From NCBI GenBank assembly GCA_046346665.1, contig JAXMHQ010000043.1:1-37387 (forward strand): a stretch of DNA of 37,387 nt, written 5' to 3'. The stretch comes from JAXMHQ01 sp046346665 (GTDB taxonomy: Bacteria; Verrucomicrobiota; Verrucomicrobiia; Limisphaerales; JAXMHQ01). Position 1 is the first letter of the stretch. Every line of letters starts with the position of its first letter. This document shows positions 1 to 8,392 of the stretch, piece after piece. A program made the position numbers and the translations under genes. The notes beneath the pieces are model-generated. The model was not told the origin of the DNA. It did no database searches and saw nothing but the letters and a program-made list of their open reading frames with translations.

Positions 1-986
1 TGACCATTGACGCGCGCATTTTGACGGCTTTGCGGGGCGCCGGCGACGGGTCGGTGTCGGGGGCGGATTTGTCGCAGGCGCTCGGGATAAGCCGGGCCGC
101 CATCTGGGCGCGCATTGAGGAACTGCGGGACCTGGGATTCGACATTGAGGCCAGCCCGCATCGCGGCTACCGGCTGCTGGAATCGCCGGACGGATTGATT
201 GCGGATGACCTGGTGGCGCGGCTTGGCGGAGAATCGCGTGTGGTGGGTCGGGACATCCGGGTGTTTCAGGAGACTACCTCGACGAATGACATCGCGGAAA
301 AGCTGGCGCGGGACGGGGTGAAGGAAGGCGTGGTGGTGTTTGCGGAATCGCAGACGCGCGGCCGCGGCCGGCTGGGGCGGAAGTGGGTGTCGCCGGGCCG
401 GAAAGGACTTTGGTTTTCGGTTCTGCTGCGGCCGGAGTTTCGTCCGCAGGAAGCGACGCAACTGACCGTGGCGGCCGCGACGGCGCTGGCGCGGGCGTTC
501 CGGTCGGAAAGCGGGTTGCAAGCTTCGATCAAGTGGCCGAACGATTTGTTGTTGCGCGGGAAAAAGGTGGCGGGAATTCTGACGGAACTCAGCGCCGAAC
601 TCGACCGGATCCGCTACGTCATCCTGGGCATCGGGGTGGATGTGAACCAGAACACGTTCCCGCCGGAACTGCGCGGAGTGGCGACATCGCTGGCCATCGA
701 AGCGGGCCGATCGATATTGCGTCCGTCGCTGGCGGCGTCGATTTTGCGGGAGTTGGATGCGGATTATGCGCGGGTATGCGAGGGGCGGTTCGGGGAAGTG
801 GCGGACGAGTGGGAGTCGTTGTGTTCGACGATTGGGCAGACGGTGACTGTGCGGGTGGGCGAGCGGGGGATTCGCGGCCGGGCGGAATCGCTGGGGGAAG
901 ATGGGGCGTTGCTGTTGCGGACGGAGCACGGGCATTTGGAGCGGATCACGGGCGGGGACGTGACCCTGGAGAAGGCGAAGGAATGA
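1..986 (+). CDS. birA: Biotin--[acetyl-CoA-carboxylase] ligase with N-terminal HTH (5' end cut by one base)
   Basis: Attaches biotin, via biotinyl-AMP, to the acceptor lysine of biotin-dependent carboxylases in the cytoplasm; the N-terminal winged helix usually makes the protein also a biotin-responsive repressor. Seen: a winged-helix segment in about the first 60 residues (LSQALGISRAAIWARIEEL), the biotin/ATP loop GRGRLGRKW, then KWPNDLL and KVAGILTE, and a small C-terminal domain typical of bifunctional BirA. The frame is open to the window edge: bases 1-2 are TG followed by ACC ATT GAC, so the natural ATG most likely begins one base before the window (MTIDARILTALRG). The TTG at 21 would cut into the HTH and is a worse start. 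The stop overlaps the coaX start by ATGA, so the two genes are probably translationally coupled. Confidence 0.95.
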   Translation, partial: TIDARILTALRGAGDGSVSGADLSQALGISRAAIWARIEELRDLGFDIEASPHRGYRLLESPDGLIADDLVARLGGESRVVGRDIRVFQETTSTNDIAEKLARDGVKEGVVVFAESQTRGRGRLGRKWVSPGRKGLWFSVLLRPEFRPQEATQLTVAAATALARAFRSESGLQASIKWPNDLLLRGKKVAGILTELSAELDRIRYVILGIGVDVNQNTFPPELRGVATSLAIEAGRSILRPSLAASILRELDADYARVCEGRFGEVADEWESLCSTIGQTVTVRVGERGIRGRAESLGEDGALLLRTEHGHLERITGGDVTLEKAKE

Positions 987-1731
987 TTTTATTATTCGAC
1001 ATCGGCAACACGAACACGCACCTGGGGCTGGCGGATGGCCGGCGGGTGTTGCGCCAGGCGGACGTGCCGACGGCGGGTTGGCTGGACGGCAGCGCCGGGG
1101 CGGCTGTGAAAAGGTTTGTGAGGACGGCGCGACTGGAAGGCGCAGCGCTGTGCAGCGTGGTGCCGCTGGCAACGCCGAAGGTGCATTTATTTGTCAGGCG
1201 AACCTGGAAGCTGGACGCGCTGGAGCTCACGCCGGCGACATTGCGCGGCGTGGGGATTGATTATCCGAAACCGGGCAGCATCGGTCCGGACCGGCTGGCG
1301 AACGCGGTAGCGGCGCGGCACCGGTTTGGCGCGCCGGTGATCGTGGTGGATTTCGGGACGGCGGTGACCTTCGACGTGGTGGACGGGCGGGGGAATTATC
1401 TTGGGTGGGATTATCGCGCCGGGTTTGGCGGCGATGACGGAAAAAGAGGGGGGGGACCTTCTGCCCATGACAAGACGGCGTTGCTGCTCGCGGATCCGGA
1501 TCGCGTTTCCGGGCGTGATCGGAAAGAGCACGGAAGAGGCGATGGCAGAGGCGGTGCGGGTATCGCGGGCTCGTGCGGGAGTTGATCATGGAACTGAAGC
1601 GCGCGTTGAAGCGCGGCGATTGCCGTGGTGGCGACGGGCGGTTACGTGGATTGAGTCGCGGCGAAGAAGCTGCCGGAGATTACGGACGTGGAATGGGGCT
1701 GACGCTGGAAATTTGCGGTTGGTGTGGTGTG
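983..1731 (+). pseudogene. coaX: Type III pantothenate kinase, readable only with several frame changes
   Basis: Type III pantothenate kinase catalyses the first step of coenzyme A synthesis. The first ~140 residues read cleanly: DIGNTNTHLGL (phosphate loop), GSIGPDRLANA and VDFGTAVTFDVVD. After LGNY-type sequence near 1400 the frame changes repeatedly. GGIIAPGLAAMT is in a second frame, HDKTALL back in the first, IRIAFPGVIGKSTEEAM in the second, YRGLVRELIMELKRALKR in the third, IAVVATGGYVD back in the first, followed by a TGA at 1652 and then VAAKKLPEITDV. The first shift looks like one extra G in a G run (1402-1404). Family residues survive in every piece, so the break may be an error in the consensus rather than decay. 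A REP-like element follows at 1735. Confidence 0.85.
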
Positions 1732-1734
1732 CAG

Positions 1735-1802
1735 GTAGCCGCGATTGTCAAATCGCGGGACCTGATGGAAACGGGGAGACCGCAATCTCACGATCGCGGC
1801 TG
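1735..1802. repeat. GTAG-type REP pair (family A, copy 1)
   Basis: Two short hairpins face each other. The first begins with GTAG and has arms CCGCGATT and AATCGCGG around a 4-base loop. The second has arms of the CCGCAATC / GATCGCGG type. The pair lies between the broken coaX and trpA genes. Related pairs occur at 4137-4206 and 36737-36793. A GTAG foot plus a small hairpin, arranged as an inverted pair, is the layout of bacterial REP/BIME elements. Confidence 0.7.
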
Positions 1803-1860
1803 AAGGCCTTGTCTTGCGACTTGCCAGCGACGGCATTCGCCCGCACAATCCACAGCCGCC

Positions 1861-2638
1861 GAACCGCATCGTTGAACGCGCTTTGCGCGAAGTTGAAGAT
1901 CGATGGGAAAAAGGGTTTCATCGTTTACATCGATTATGGAAAAACCCGGATCTCCGAGCCACGCGCCGGCTGGCGCTGGCGTTTGACCGGTGCGGGGTGG
2001 ACATCCTCGAACTTGGCGTGCCGTTCAGCGATCCGCTGGCGGATGGGGCCTGGTGAACCAACTGGCGGCGCAACGCAGGCTGGAATCAGTACCCTGCCCA
2101 AAGTCCTCGAAACCGTCGCGGCGATCCGCGAAGAATCAGATCCCGATCGTCCTGCATTTGGCTAAAGCCTCATTCACAAGGTCGGATTGAAATCGTTCGG
2201 CATCCGCGGCGAAGGCGAGGTGGACGGTTGCTGGTGCTGGATTTGCCGCCGGAAGAGAGCGACGATTACGAGTCGCTGATGCCGGGCGGGCTTGTGCAAC
2301 ATTTACCTGGTCGCCCGACGACGCCGGAGGGTTATGGAATATATTGGCCTGGCGCGGGGTTCATCTATTACATCTCCCGCGAGGCGTGACGGGCGTAAAT
2401 TGAAGGTGGCGGACACTAGGCGCCGCGATGACCGCGAAGATCCGGGCGCACGAGTCCGCTGATCGCTGGTGGGCTTCGGGCTGGAAACGCGGACCAGGCG
2501 CGGGCGTGCGCAAAACGCGGAAGCGATCGTGGTGGGCAGCGCGGTGGTGAACCAGGTGGCGGGCATGGAAAATCGCGGACTCAATGGCGCGCGTGGGCGC
2601 GTTTAACGTCGCTGGCAAAGGCGAGCCCGTCAGCATGA
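1861..2638 (+). pseudogene. trpA: Tryptophan synthase alpha chain, readable only with several frame changes
   Basis: TrpA cleaves indole-3-glycerol phosphate to indole and glyceraldehyde-3-phosphate, working with TrpB. The family sequence can be followed through all three plus-strand frames: NRIVER, KLKIDGKKGFIVYI, NPDLRATRRLALAF, CGVDILELGVPFSDPLADG (signature with catalytic Glu), LPKVLETVAAIR, LLVLDLPPEESDDYESLM, PTTPEG, AGFIYYISREGVTG, MTAKIRAH, VGFGLETRTRRGRAQNAEA, IVVGSAVVNQVAGMEN, and the end SLAKASPSA with stop at 2636-2638. No ATG stands directly before NRIVER. Frame changes occur about every 50-100 bases while family residues are kept. No trpB is visible nearby. Assignment to trpA is firm; whether the gene is dead or mis-assembled cannot be decided here. 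Confidence 0.85.
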
Positions 2639-2655
2639 AAATGGAGGAAGGCGCG

Positions 2656-2805
2656 TCCGCAGATTTCGCAGATCTCGCAGAGGCTCAGGTGAATCGCTGA
2701 TCTTTGCGGCGGCTTTGCGGGAGGCATCCCTTTTTTGTTCAGGCCAAGACGGCAAGACGCCAAGTTTTTTTGGTCCCCATCTGCGTCATCTGCGAAATCT
2801 GCGGA
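2656..2805. repeat. Inverted repeat, 'cagatcacgcagat' type (family B, copy 1)
   Basis: The arm at 2656-2680 (TCCGCAGATTTCGCAGATCT...) is matched at 23 of 25 positions by the reverse complement of 2781-2805. The enclosed segment holds a second degenerate repeat (GCCAAGACGGCAAGACGCC). It fills most of the gap between trpA and the guanylyltransferase gene. Related inverted repeats lie at 11101-11178 and 35144-35234. Confidence 0.7.
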
Positions 2806-2854
2806 TTGCCTTTCCCTTTGCGGGTTTTGCGTTTTTCATGTTCAATTTCGGCCA

Positions 2855-3988
2855 ATGAAATCGCGAGTGGAGAACAAAGATCGGTTTGTCATCATCATGG
2901 CGGGAGGGCGCGGCGAGCGGTTCTGGCCGGTGAGCCGGGAGAAGACGCCGAAGCAACTGATCCGGCTGCTGGGGGACAAATCGTTTTTGCAGCAGGCGGT
3001 TGACCGGGTGCTGCCGTTGGTGCCGCTGAAGAACATTCTGATCATCACCAACGAGGCCCAGGCCGCGGAGGTGCGGAAGCAACTGCCGAAATTGCCCAAG
3101 GAAAATGTCGTCGGCGAACCGGTCGGCCGCGACACCTGCGCGGCGGTGACGCTGGGGGCGGCGCTCGTGGGCGCGCGCTCGACGACCGGTGTCATGGCCG
3201 TGCTTCCGGCGGATCACGTCATTCCCGAGGAGAAGAAATTCCAGCAGGTCCTGGCCGACGCCTTCGACCTCGCGGGACGCGGCCAGGCGATCGTAACCAT
3301 CGGCATTCAACCCACCGAACCGGCGACGGGTTACGGTTACATTCACACCGGTCCCGCCCTGCCGCCTCCCGCCGGGGTAAAGAAATATCGGACCTCATTT
3401 TTCCGCGCGGAACGATTCGTTGAGAAGCCCAACTTCGATCGGGCGCTCGAGTATCTGAACAGCGGGCAATTCCGCTGGAACGCCGGGATGTTCATCTGGT
3501 CGTTTGTCACGGTCACGGAAGGCCTGCAAAAACATCAACCGGAAATGTTCGCGGCCTGCCAGCGCTGGTTCAAGGCGGCGTCGCAACCGTCGAAACTGGC
3601 CCGCGTGCTGGCGAAGGAATATCCCGCGATCCCGAAGATCTCGATTGATTACGCGCTGATGGAGAAGGCGCAGAACGTGATCGTGGCCGACGGCGCGTTT
3701 GCGTGGGACGACCTAGGATCCTGGACCGCGCTGGGGCGGCATTTGAAATCGGACCCCGAAGGCAACTGCGCCGTGGGCGAGTTCATTCATGTGGACGCGG
3801 CGCGGAATATTATTTTCGACGCGCGGAGCAAGGCGGATCGGACGCCGATTGCGGTGGTGGGACTGCGGGATTCGATCCTGGTGCAGACCGACGACGCGGT
3901 GTTGCTGGCGCACAAGAGCCAGGCGCAAAAGGTGAAGGAACTCGTCAAGAAACTGGCGGAGGATCCACGGTTCAAGGGGTTGGTGTGA
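2855..3988 (+). CDS. manC: Mannose-1-phosphate guanylyltransferase
   Basis: Makes GDP-mannose from mannose-1-phosphate and GTP, a precursor for surface polysaccharides and glycans. Seen: the nucleotide-binding N-terminus IIMAGGRGERFWPVSR with PKQL, then VGRDTCAA, AVLPADHVI, TGYGYIHTG, VEKPN and FRWNAGMFIW, all in the family order. About 377 residues from this start: the nucleotidyltransferase plus left-handed helix part, without the C-terminal phosphomannose-isomerase cupin of the bifunctional form. ATG 2855 (MKSRVENKDRFVIIMAGG) is preferred. A longer reading from 2735 would translate the intergenic repeat. No strong Shine-Dalgarno sequence is visible. It stands alone on plus, between repeat-filled gaps. 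Confidence 0.92.
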   Translation: MKSRVENKDRFVIIMAGGRGERFWPVSREKTPKQLIRLLGDKSFLQQAVDRVLPLVPLKNILIITNEAQAAEVRKQLPKLPKENVVGEPVGRDTCAAVTLGAALVGARSTTGVMAVLPADHVIPEEKKFQQVLADAFDLAGRGQAIVTIGIQPTEPATGYGYIHTGPALPPPAGVKKYRTSFFRAERFVEKPNFDRALEYLNSGQFRWNAGMFIWSFVTVTEGLQKHQPEMFAACQRWFKAASQPSKLARVLAKEYPAIPKISIDYALMEKAQNVIVADGAFAWDDLGSWTALGRHLKSDPEGNCAVGEFIHVDAARNIIFDARSKADRTPIAVVGLRDSILVQTDDAVLLAHKSQAQKVKELVKKLAEDPRFKGLV

Positions 3989-4000
3989 GGAAGAAAAGCT

Positions 4001-4091
4001 GGAGTGATGGAGTATTGGAGTTCTGGAGTAATGGAACGTGAACCTGCGACCGTCCCTTCAGCACTCCACAACTCCATGACTCCAACACTCC
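4001..4091. repeat. Inverted repeat, 'ggagt' type (family C)
   Basis: 4001-4027 (GGAGTGATGGAGTATTGGAG...) matches the reverse complement of 4065-4091 at 23 of 27 positions, around a 37-base centre. Both arms are degenerate repeats of a GGAGTnnT-like unit. It lies just downstream of manC and could form a long hairpin in its transcript. The gap 3989-4297 holds this element, a stretch with GGAGTCTCGCCCC, and the family A pair at 4137; I see no gene in it. Confidence 0.65.
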
Positions 4092-4136
4092 TCTCGATGC
4101 CAGGGCTCGACGGAGTCTCGCCCCACCGCGCTGGAG

Positions 4137-4206
4137 GTAGCCGCGATTGTAAAATCGCGGGGGGTGTGGGATGAAAATGCAACCGCGATCTCACGATCGC
4201 GGCTAC
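4137..4206. repeat. GTAG-type REP pair (family A, copy 2, best preserved)
   Basis: This is the clearest copy. One half is GTAG plus a hairpin with perfect 8-base arms (CCGCGATT/AATCGCGG). After about 20 bases comes the second, inverted half: CCGCGATCTCACGATCGCGG followed by CTAC. Two inverted hairpins, each ending in GTAG at its foot, form a BIME-like unit about 90 bases before the sensor kinase start. Confidence 0.75.
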
Positions 4207-4297
4207 GGGAATTGAGGGCCCTCACAAATGTATGGTTTTTCGTGGGGACGCTGTTTGTGGCTGCAAATGGGTGTCGAACCGGTAAACTGGGGACCGT

Positions 4298-7200
4298 ATG
4301 CGCGCCGGTTTGCTGCCCTGGATTTTTATTGGCGCCTTGTTTTCTTCCGGCCTTGCGCGGGCCGCCTCCGATTCCTTGCCGGGTTCCGGCCCGGAGTTTG
4401 CCGGTGCCTGTCTCACCAACCTTGCCCAGTTGCAGCGTGAAATTTCCTCCGATTCCCGGGAAGCCCGGTGCCTGCGGCTCGAAGGAGACGTGTGGTGGGC
4501 GAGTGCGACGCGGCGGGAACTGGTGTTGAGCGACGGAACCCGGGCGGAGGCGCTGCAGATCGAACTGCCAGACGCGGCGTATCGCGCGGGGCAGCGGATT
4601 CGTTTGACCGGCGTGGCGCAGGTTTCTCGGGGCGGCGCGGGGTTGAAGATCGGGGCGTGCGGCGCGGTGGTGGATAACAACGGCGTCCACGGCATGATCG
4701 AACGGTCGGGATCGGTCTACCTGGATGCCGGGTATCACCCGCTGCAGCTCGACTGGTTCAACGGCGTTGAGAAATCCGGGTTGCAGGTGGAATACGACGG
4801 CCCGAGAATCGCGCGCTGTCGCATTCCCGAGTCCGTGCTGTTTCGATCCGCGCCGGCCGGCCCGGGAACGGCGGCGCCGGATCGCGGCCTGGATTACCAA
4901 TGTTACGAGGCGCAAGGCGAGGACCTGCCGGATTTTGGGGCGGCGACGCTCATTCGATCCGGGACGACGGCGTGGTTTGACACCGGTGTGGCGGCGCACC
5001 CGGAGCATGTCGGCATTCGATTCACGGGCTGGCTGCGGGTGGAGCAGGCCGGTGTCTACACGTTTTACCTGGTTTCGGATGACGGCAGCCGATTGAGGAT
5101 CGGGTCGGAGTCCATGCGCGCGGAAGTGCTGGGTCCGGCCGGCTGGCCGCGGCCGCAATTGATGTTGCCCGGGCAGCTCCTGCGCGGCGGGGAGGAAGGG
5201 CAGTGGGTGTCGATCGAGGGTGTGGTGACACATTTCCGGCGGGAGCCGGGCGGCGCGGAGCTGGAACTTGGCGCCGGGGCCGGCTCGGTGCGGGTGGAGG
5301 TTGGCGAACCTTTGGATGCGGCGGCGGGGGCTTTGATTCGACAGCGCGTGCGCGTGACGGGTTTTTGTCCGGGAACATTCACGCCGGAAGGGCAGAAGGT
5401 GCCGGGGCTGGTGCTGACGCCCGGGGCGCGGTGGATTGAGCGGATGGACGACGCGGGGACGAGCTGGGATTTGTCGAGGCACGAGGCGCTGGTGGAAAGC
5501 AATGCATCTTCGATGACCCTGCTGACGGTGGCGGCCGACGTGCACCGGATGAAGCGGGAGATGGCGGGGCGGGGATATCCGGCGAAGATCCGCGGCGTAG
5601 TGACCTGCGTGCTGCCCGAGCACCAGGCGTTTGTGATCCAGGACGCCACGCGCGGCCTTTACGTGGAGGACAATTCCGTCACCAACACCCGCTCGGCGCC
5701 GCCGCGCATCGGGGAATACCTCGAAGTGGAGGGCGTGACCGATCCGAAGGATTTTGCGCCGATGCTGCAGGCGCGGCGGGTGACGGGCCTGGGCATGGGG
5801 CAGATGCCGGAGCCGACGCGGCCGACGTGGGACCAGTTGGCGAACGGGAGCCTGGACGCTCAGTACGTGGAGATCCAGGGAATCGTGACGGGCGTGCAAA
5901 CCAACGGCGTGACGTTGCGGACGCGCGGAGGGGTGGTGAGCATCACGGTGCGGCTGGCGGCGGAACCCGGGCTGGATCGTTATCAGAACGCGCTGATCCG
6001 GCTGCGCGGGTGCCTGCTGGCGAATTGGGATTACGTCACGCACGAGGTGCGCGTCGGCGAATTGAAGCTTTACGGGGCGGACGTTTTTGTGGATCAGCCG
6101 GCGCCGGCGGATCTTTTTTCCGCCCCGGCCAAGACGCCCGCGGAGCTGATGCTGTTCGACCCGCAGGCGGGGGCGTTCGAGCGGCTGAAGGTGTCGGGGC
6201 AGATTGTGTATGCGCGGCCGCCGGAATATTTCCTGATGCAGGGCGGTGCCGGGCTTCGATTTGTGCTGAAGGAGACGGATCATTTGGAGGCGGGGGACCT
6301 GGTGGAAGTGGTGGGATTTCCGGAGATGCTGGACATTGGATCCCCGGTGTTGCGGGACGCGGTGGCGCGGCGGACGGGTCACGAGGCGCTGGCCCCGGCG
6401 GAGGCGCTCAAGCCCGACGACCTGATGCGGGCGCGGTATGATTCGACGCGGGTGCGGCTGGAGGGAATTTTGGTGGCAACCCGGCGGACGCGGGCCGGGC
6501 TGGTGCTGGAGATGCAGGCGGGCGTGCGGACCTTCGTGGCGCGGCTGGCGGGGGAGGACGCCGGCTTGGAATCGCTCGCGGCGGGGAGCCGGCTGGAAGT
6601 GTCGGGGGTCTACGCGGGCCTGGGCGGCAACCGCGCGGCGGGGCAGGACCTGACATCTTTTGAGCTTCTTCTGAATTCGCCGTCGGACGTGAAGGTGCTG
6701 GCGCGTCCGCCATGGTGGACCCTGGAACGATTGCTGGTGATTGTGGGGGCGCTGGCGTGCGTGCTGGCGGTGACGGTTTTGTGGATCACGCAATTGCATC
6801 GCCAGGTGGAGGAGCGCACCGCGCAGCTCGAGGTCCAGATCCGGGAACGGCAGCGGGTCGAACACCAGCGCGTGCTCGAACAGGAACGCTCCCGCATTGC
6901 GCAGGATCTTCACGACGAACTGGGCTCGGGCATCACGGAGATCAGCATGCTCGTGGCGCGGGCCCGGTCGGCGGGCGCCGCTGTTCGAAATCCTTCCTTC
7001 CTGGACGAAGCCGGCCGGAAGGCGCGCGACATGGTGACGTCGCTCGATGAAATTGTCTGGGCGATGAATCCGCGGCACGACAGCCTGGCGTCGCTGGTGA
7101 GTTATTTCTGCCTTTACGCGGACCGTTTCCTGGGCCTGGCGAACATCGCCTGGCGGCTGGAAGGCCCCGTTGGGTCGCCGGATCACGTGGTGAGTTCGCG

Positions 7201-7480
7201 CCATCGGCACCAGCTTTTCCTCGCGTTCAAGGAATCGCTGAACAACGTCGTCCGCCATTCCGGCGCCACGGAAGTTCGGTTGCGCATCAAGGTGCGGCAG
7301 GACCGGATCGAATTGAGTGTGGCGGACAACGGCCGCGGGCTGCCGGAGGGAGCGCGCACGGAGGACATGGACGGCGTGTCGAACATGCAGGCGCGGTTGG
7401 AGAAACTCGGGGGCCGGTTCGAACTGACGAGCGAAGCCGGGCGCGGCACGGTGGTTCGATTTCACGTCCCGACGACTTGA
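4298..7480 (+). CDS. Sensor histidine kinase, NarL/DegS type, with large exported PA14-containing sensor region
   Basis: 1060 residues. A signal-type N-terminus (MRAGLLPWIFIGALFSSGLARA) is followed by ~780 residues expected outside the membrane. PA14-like sequence is seen in two parts (YHPLQLDWFNG near residue 150; GWLRVEQAGVYTFYLVSDDG near 245-265), then several beta-rich segments that repeat an 'IEGVVT / IQGIVTGV / VEGVTD' theme and resemble OB-fold strands. One membrane helix lies near 810-832 (LLVIVGALACVLAVTVLWI), followed by a coiled coil and a HisKA_3 phosphoacceptor motif RIAQDLHDELGSGITEISML with His872. The HATPase domain has the N box ESLNNVVRHSG, ADNGRG, and a GRGTVVRFHV end. A response regulator starts 6 bases after the stop. 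PA14 domains often bind sugars, so the ligand may be a glycan; that is inference. Confidence 0.88.
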   Translation: MRAGLLPWIFIGALFSSGLARAASDSLPGSGPEFAGACLTNLAQLQREISSDSREARCLRLEGDVWWASATRRELVLSDGTRAEALQIELPDAAYRAGQRIRLTGVAQVSRGGAGLKIGACGAVVDNNGVHGMIERSGSVYLDAGYHPLQLDWFNGVEKSGLQVEYDGPRIARCRIPESVLFRSAPAGPGTAAPDRGLDYQCYEAQGEDLPDFGAATLIRSGTTAWFDTGVAAHPEHVGIRFTGWLRVEQAGVYTFYLVSDDGSRLRIGSESMRAEVLGPAGWPRPQLMLPGQLLRGGEEGQWVSIEGVVTHFRREPGGAELELGAGAGSVRVEVGEPLDAAAGALIRQRVRVTGFCPGTFTPEGQKVPGLVLTPGARWIERMDDAGTSWDLSRHEALVESNASSMTLLTVAADVHRMKREMAGRGYPAKIRGVVTCVLPEHQAFVIQDATRGLYVEDNSVTNTRSAPPRIGEYLEVEGVTDPKDFAPMLQARRVTGLGMGQMPEPTRPTWDQLANGSLDAQYVEIQGIVTGVQTNGVTLRTRGGVVSITVRLAAEPGLDRYQNALIRLRGCLLANWDYVTHEVRVGELKLYGADVFVDQPAPADLFSAPAKTPAELMLFDPQAGAFERLKVSGQIVYARPPEYFLMQGGAGLRFVLKETDHLEAGDLVEVVGFPEMLDIGSPVLRDAVARRTGHEALAPAEALKPDDLMRARYDSTRVRLEGILVATRRTRAGLVLEMQAGVRTFVARLAGEDAGLESLAAGSRLEVSGVYAGLGGNRAAGQDLTSFELLLNSPSDVKVLARPPWWTLERLLVIVGALACVLAVTVLWITQLHRQVEERTAQLEVQIRERQRVEHQRVLEQERSRIAQDLHDELGSGITEISMLVARARSAGAAVRNPSFLDEAGRKARDMVTSLDEIVWAMNPRHDSLASLVSYFCLYADRFLGLANIAWRLEGPVGSPDHVVSSRHRHQLFLAFKESLNNVVRHSGATEVRLRIKVRQDRIELSVADNGRGLPEGARTEDMDGVSNMQARLEKLGGRFELTSEAGRGTVVRFHVPTT

Positions 7481-7486
7481 ACTGTT

Positions 7487-8116
7487 ATGACCCGCATAGC
7501 CATTGTTGAAGACAACCGCGTGATTCGCGAGAGCCTGGTGGAATTCGTGCAAACGGATCCCGAATGTTCTTGCGTGTGCACCTGTCCGACCGCCGGCGAG
7601 GCGCTGAAGTCGATTCCAAAACTGCAGCCGGACATCGTGCTCATGGACATCCAGCTCCCGGACATTTCAGGCATCGAATGCACGGCGCAATTGAAGCAGT
7701 TGCTGCCGTCGGTGCAGATTATCATGGTGACGGTGTACGAGGACACGGAGCGGATTTACAAGGCGCTGCGCGCGGGCGCCTGCGGCTACCTGCTCAAGCG
7801 CTGCACGCCCGAGGAACTGATCTCGGCCATCCGCGAAGTCCGCCAGGGCGGCGCCCCGATGTCGCGCGAGATCGCCCGCAAAGTGATCGCGTCGTTCCGC
7901 GAACCGCTCACCGCCGCGGAACAGGTCGAGGATCTGTCGCCGCGCGAGCGGGAGATTTTGGAATTGCTCGCCGACGGATTTCCGAACAAGCAAATCGCGG
8001 ATCGCGTCGGCGTCACCGACGGCACCGTGCGCTGGCATTTGCGGCATGTTTACAACAAGCTCCACGTCCGATCCCGGACGGAGGCGGCGCTGAAGTTTCG
8101 GTCGGCGAAAGGCTGA
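7487..8116 (+). CDS. Response regulator, NarL/FixJ family
   Basis: 209 residues. The receiver domain has the acidic pair E8/D9, phosphoacceptor D54 in VLMDIQLPDISG, T82 and K104, all at canonical places. The C-terminal LuxR-type helix-turn-helix is LSPREREILELLADGFPNKQIADRVGVTDGTVRWHLRHVYNKL. It is the evident partner of the kinase immediately upstream (6-base gap, same strand), which should phosphorylate D54 and so change DNA binding. The target genes cannot be read from the window. A family E repeat cluster follows the stop. Confidence 0.95.
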   Translation: MTRIAIVEDNRVIRESLVEFVQTDPECSCVCTCPTAGEALKSIPKLQPDIVLMDIQLPDISGIECTAQLKQLLPSVQIIMVTVYEDTERIYKALRAGACGYLLKRCTPEELISAIREVRQGGAPMSREIARKVIASFREPLTAAEQVEDLSPREREILELLADGFPNKQIADRVGVTDGTVRWHLRHVYNKLHVRSRTEAALKFRSAKG

Positions 8117-8130
8117 TTATTGTTCGACTG

Positions 8131-8343
8131 GGAGGGACGGCGTCCTCGCCGTCCCGATCATCCGCTTGACCTCATCGCGCCAAAATCCACTGGATGCGGA
8201 ACGACTCAAATGGGGACGCCGGGGACGGCGTCCCTCCCGCTGCTCAAGCGCCCCTCCCAAACTCAGGGAGGTTCCTCCTCGCCGTCCCCAACTGGGCTGT
8301 CCCGCATGGAAGTTTGGGCCGGCGAGGACGCCGGCCCTCCCGA
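8131..8343. repeat. Cluster of 'ggacggcgtcc' palindromes (family E)
   Basis: Three hairpin-forming blocks are seen: 8131-8155 (GGAGGGACGGCGTCC then CGCCGTCCC), 8212-8238 (GGGGACGCC, GGGGACGGCGTCCCTCCC) and 8317-8343 (GGGCCGGCGAGGACGCCGGC...). They occupy nearly all of the 276-base gap between the response regulator and the NIF3-like gene. The first can form a strong hairpin right behind the regulator stop, but it has no following T run, so I do not call it a terminator. Confidence 0.6.
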
Positions 8344-8392
8344 GGTCAACGATTTAACTTTTTAACTCTTCAACGTCCGTTTAGTTTTCGCC

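Noticed and set aside
383..982. N-terminal extension of the coaX frame back to 383
   Set aside because: This part overlaps birA and encodes Gly/Arg-rich nonsense. The family start MILLFDIGNTNTHLG at 983 is clear.
4058..7552. A 1164-codon open frame on the minus strand, longer than the kinase gene it overlaps
   Set aside because: It is antisense to a kinase with complete motifs. The translation is dominated by Arg, His, Pro and Gln, has no domain or signal peptide, and is explained by high G+C at third codon positions.
8131..8155. Rho-independent terminator of the two-component operon
   Set aside because: The hairpin is strong but has no T run after it, and the same sequence type recurs twice in the same gap, which fits a repeat family better.
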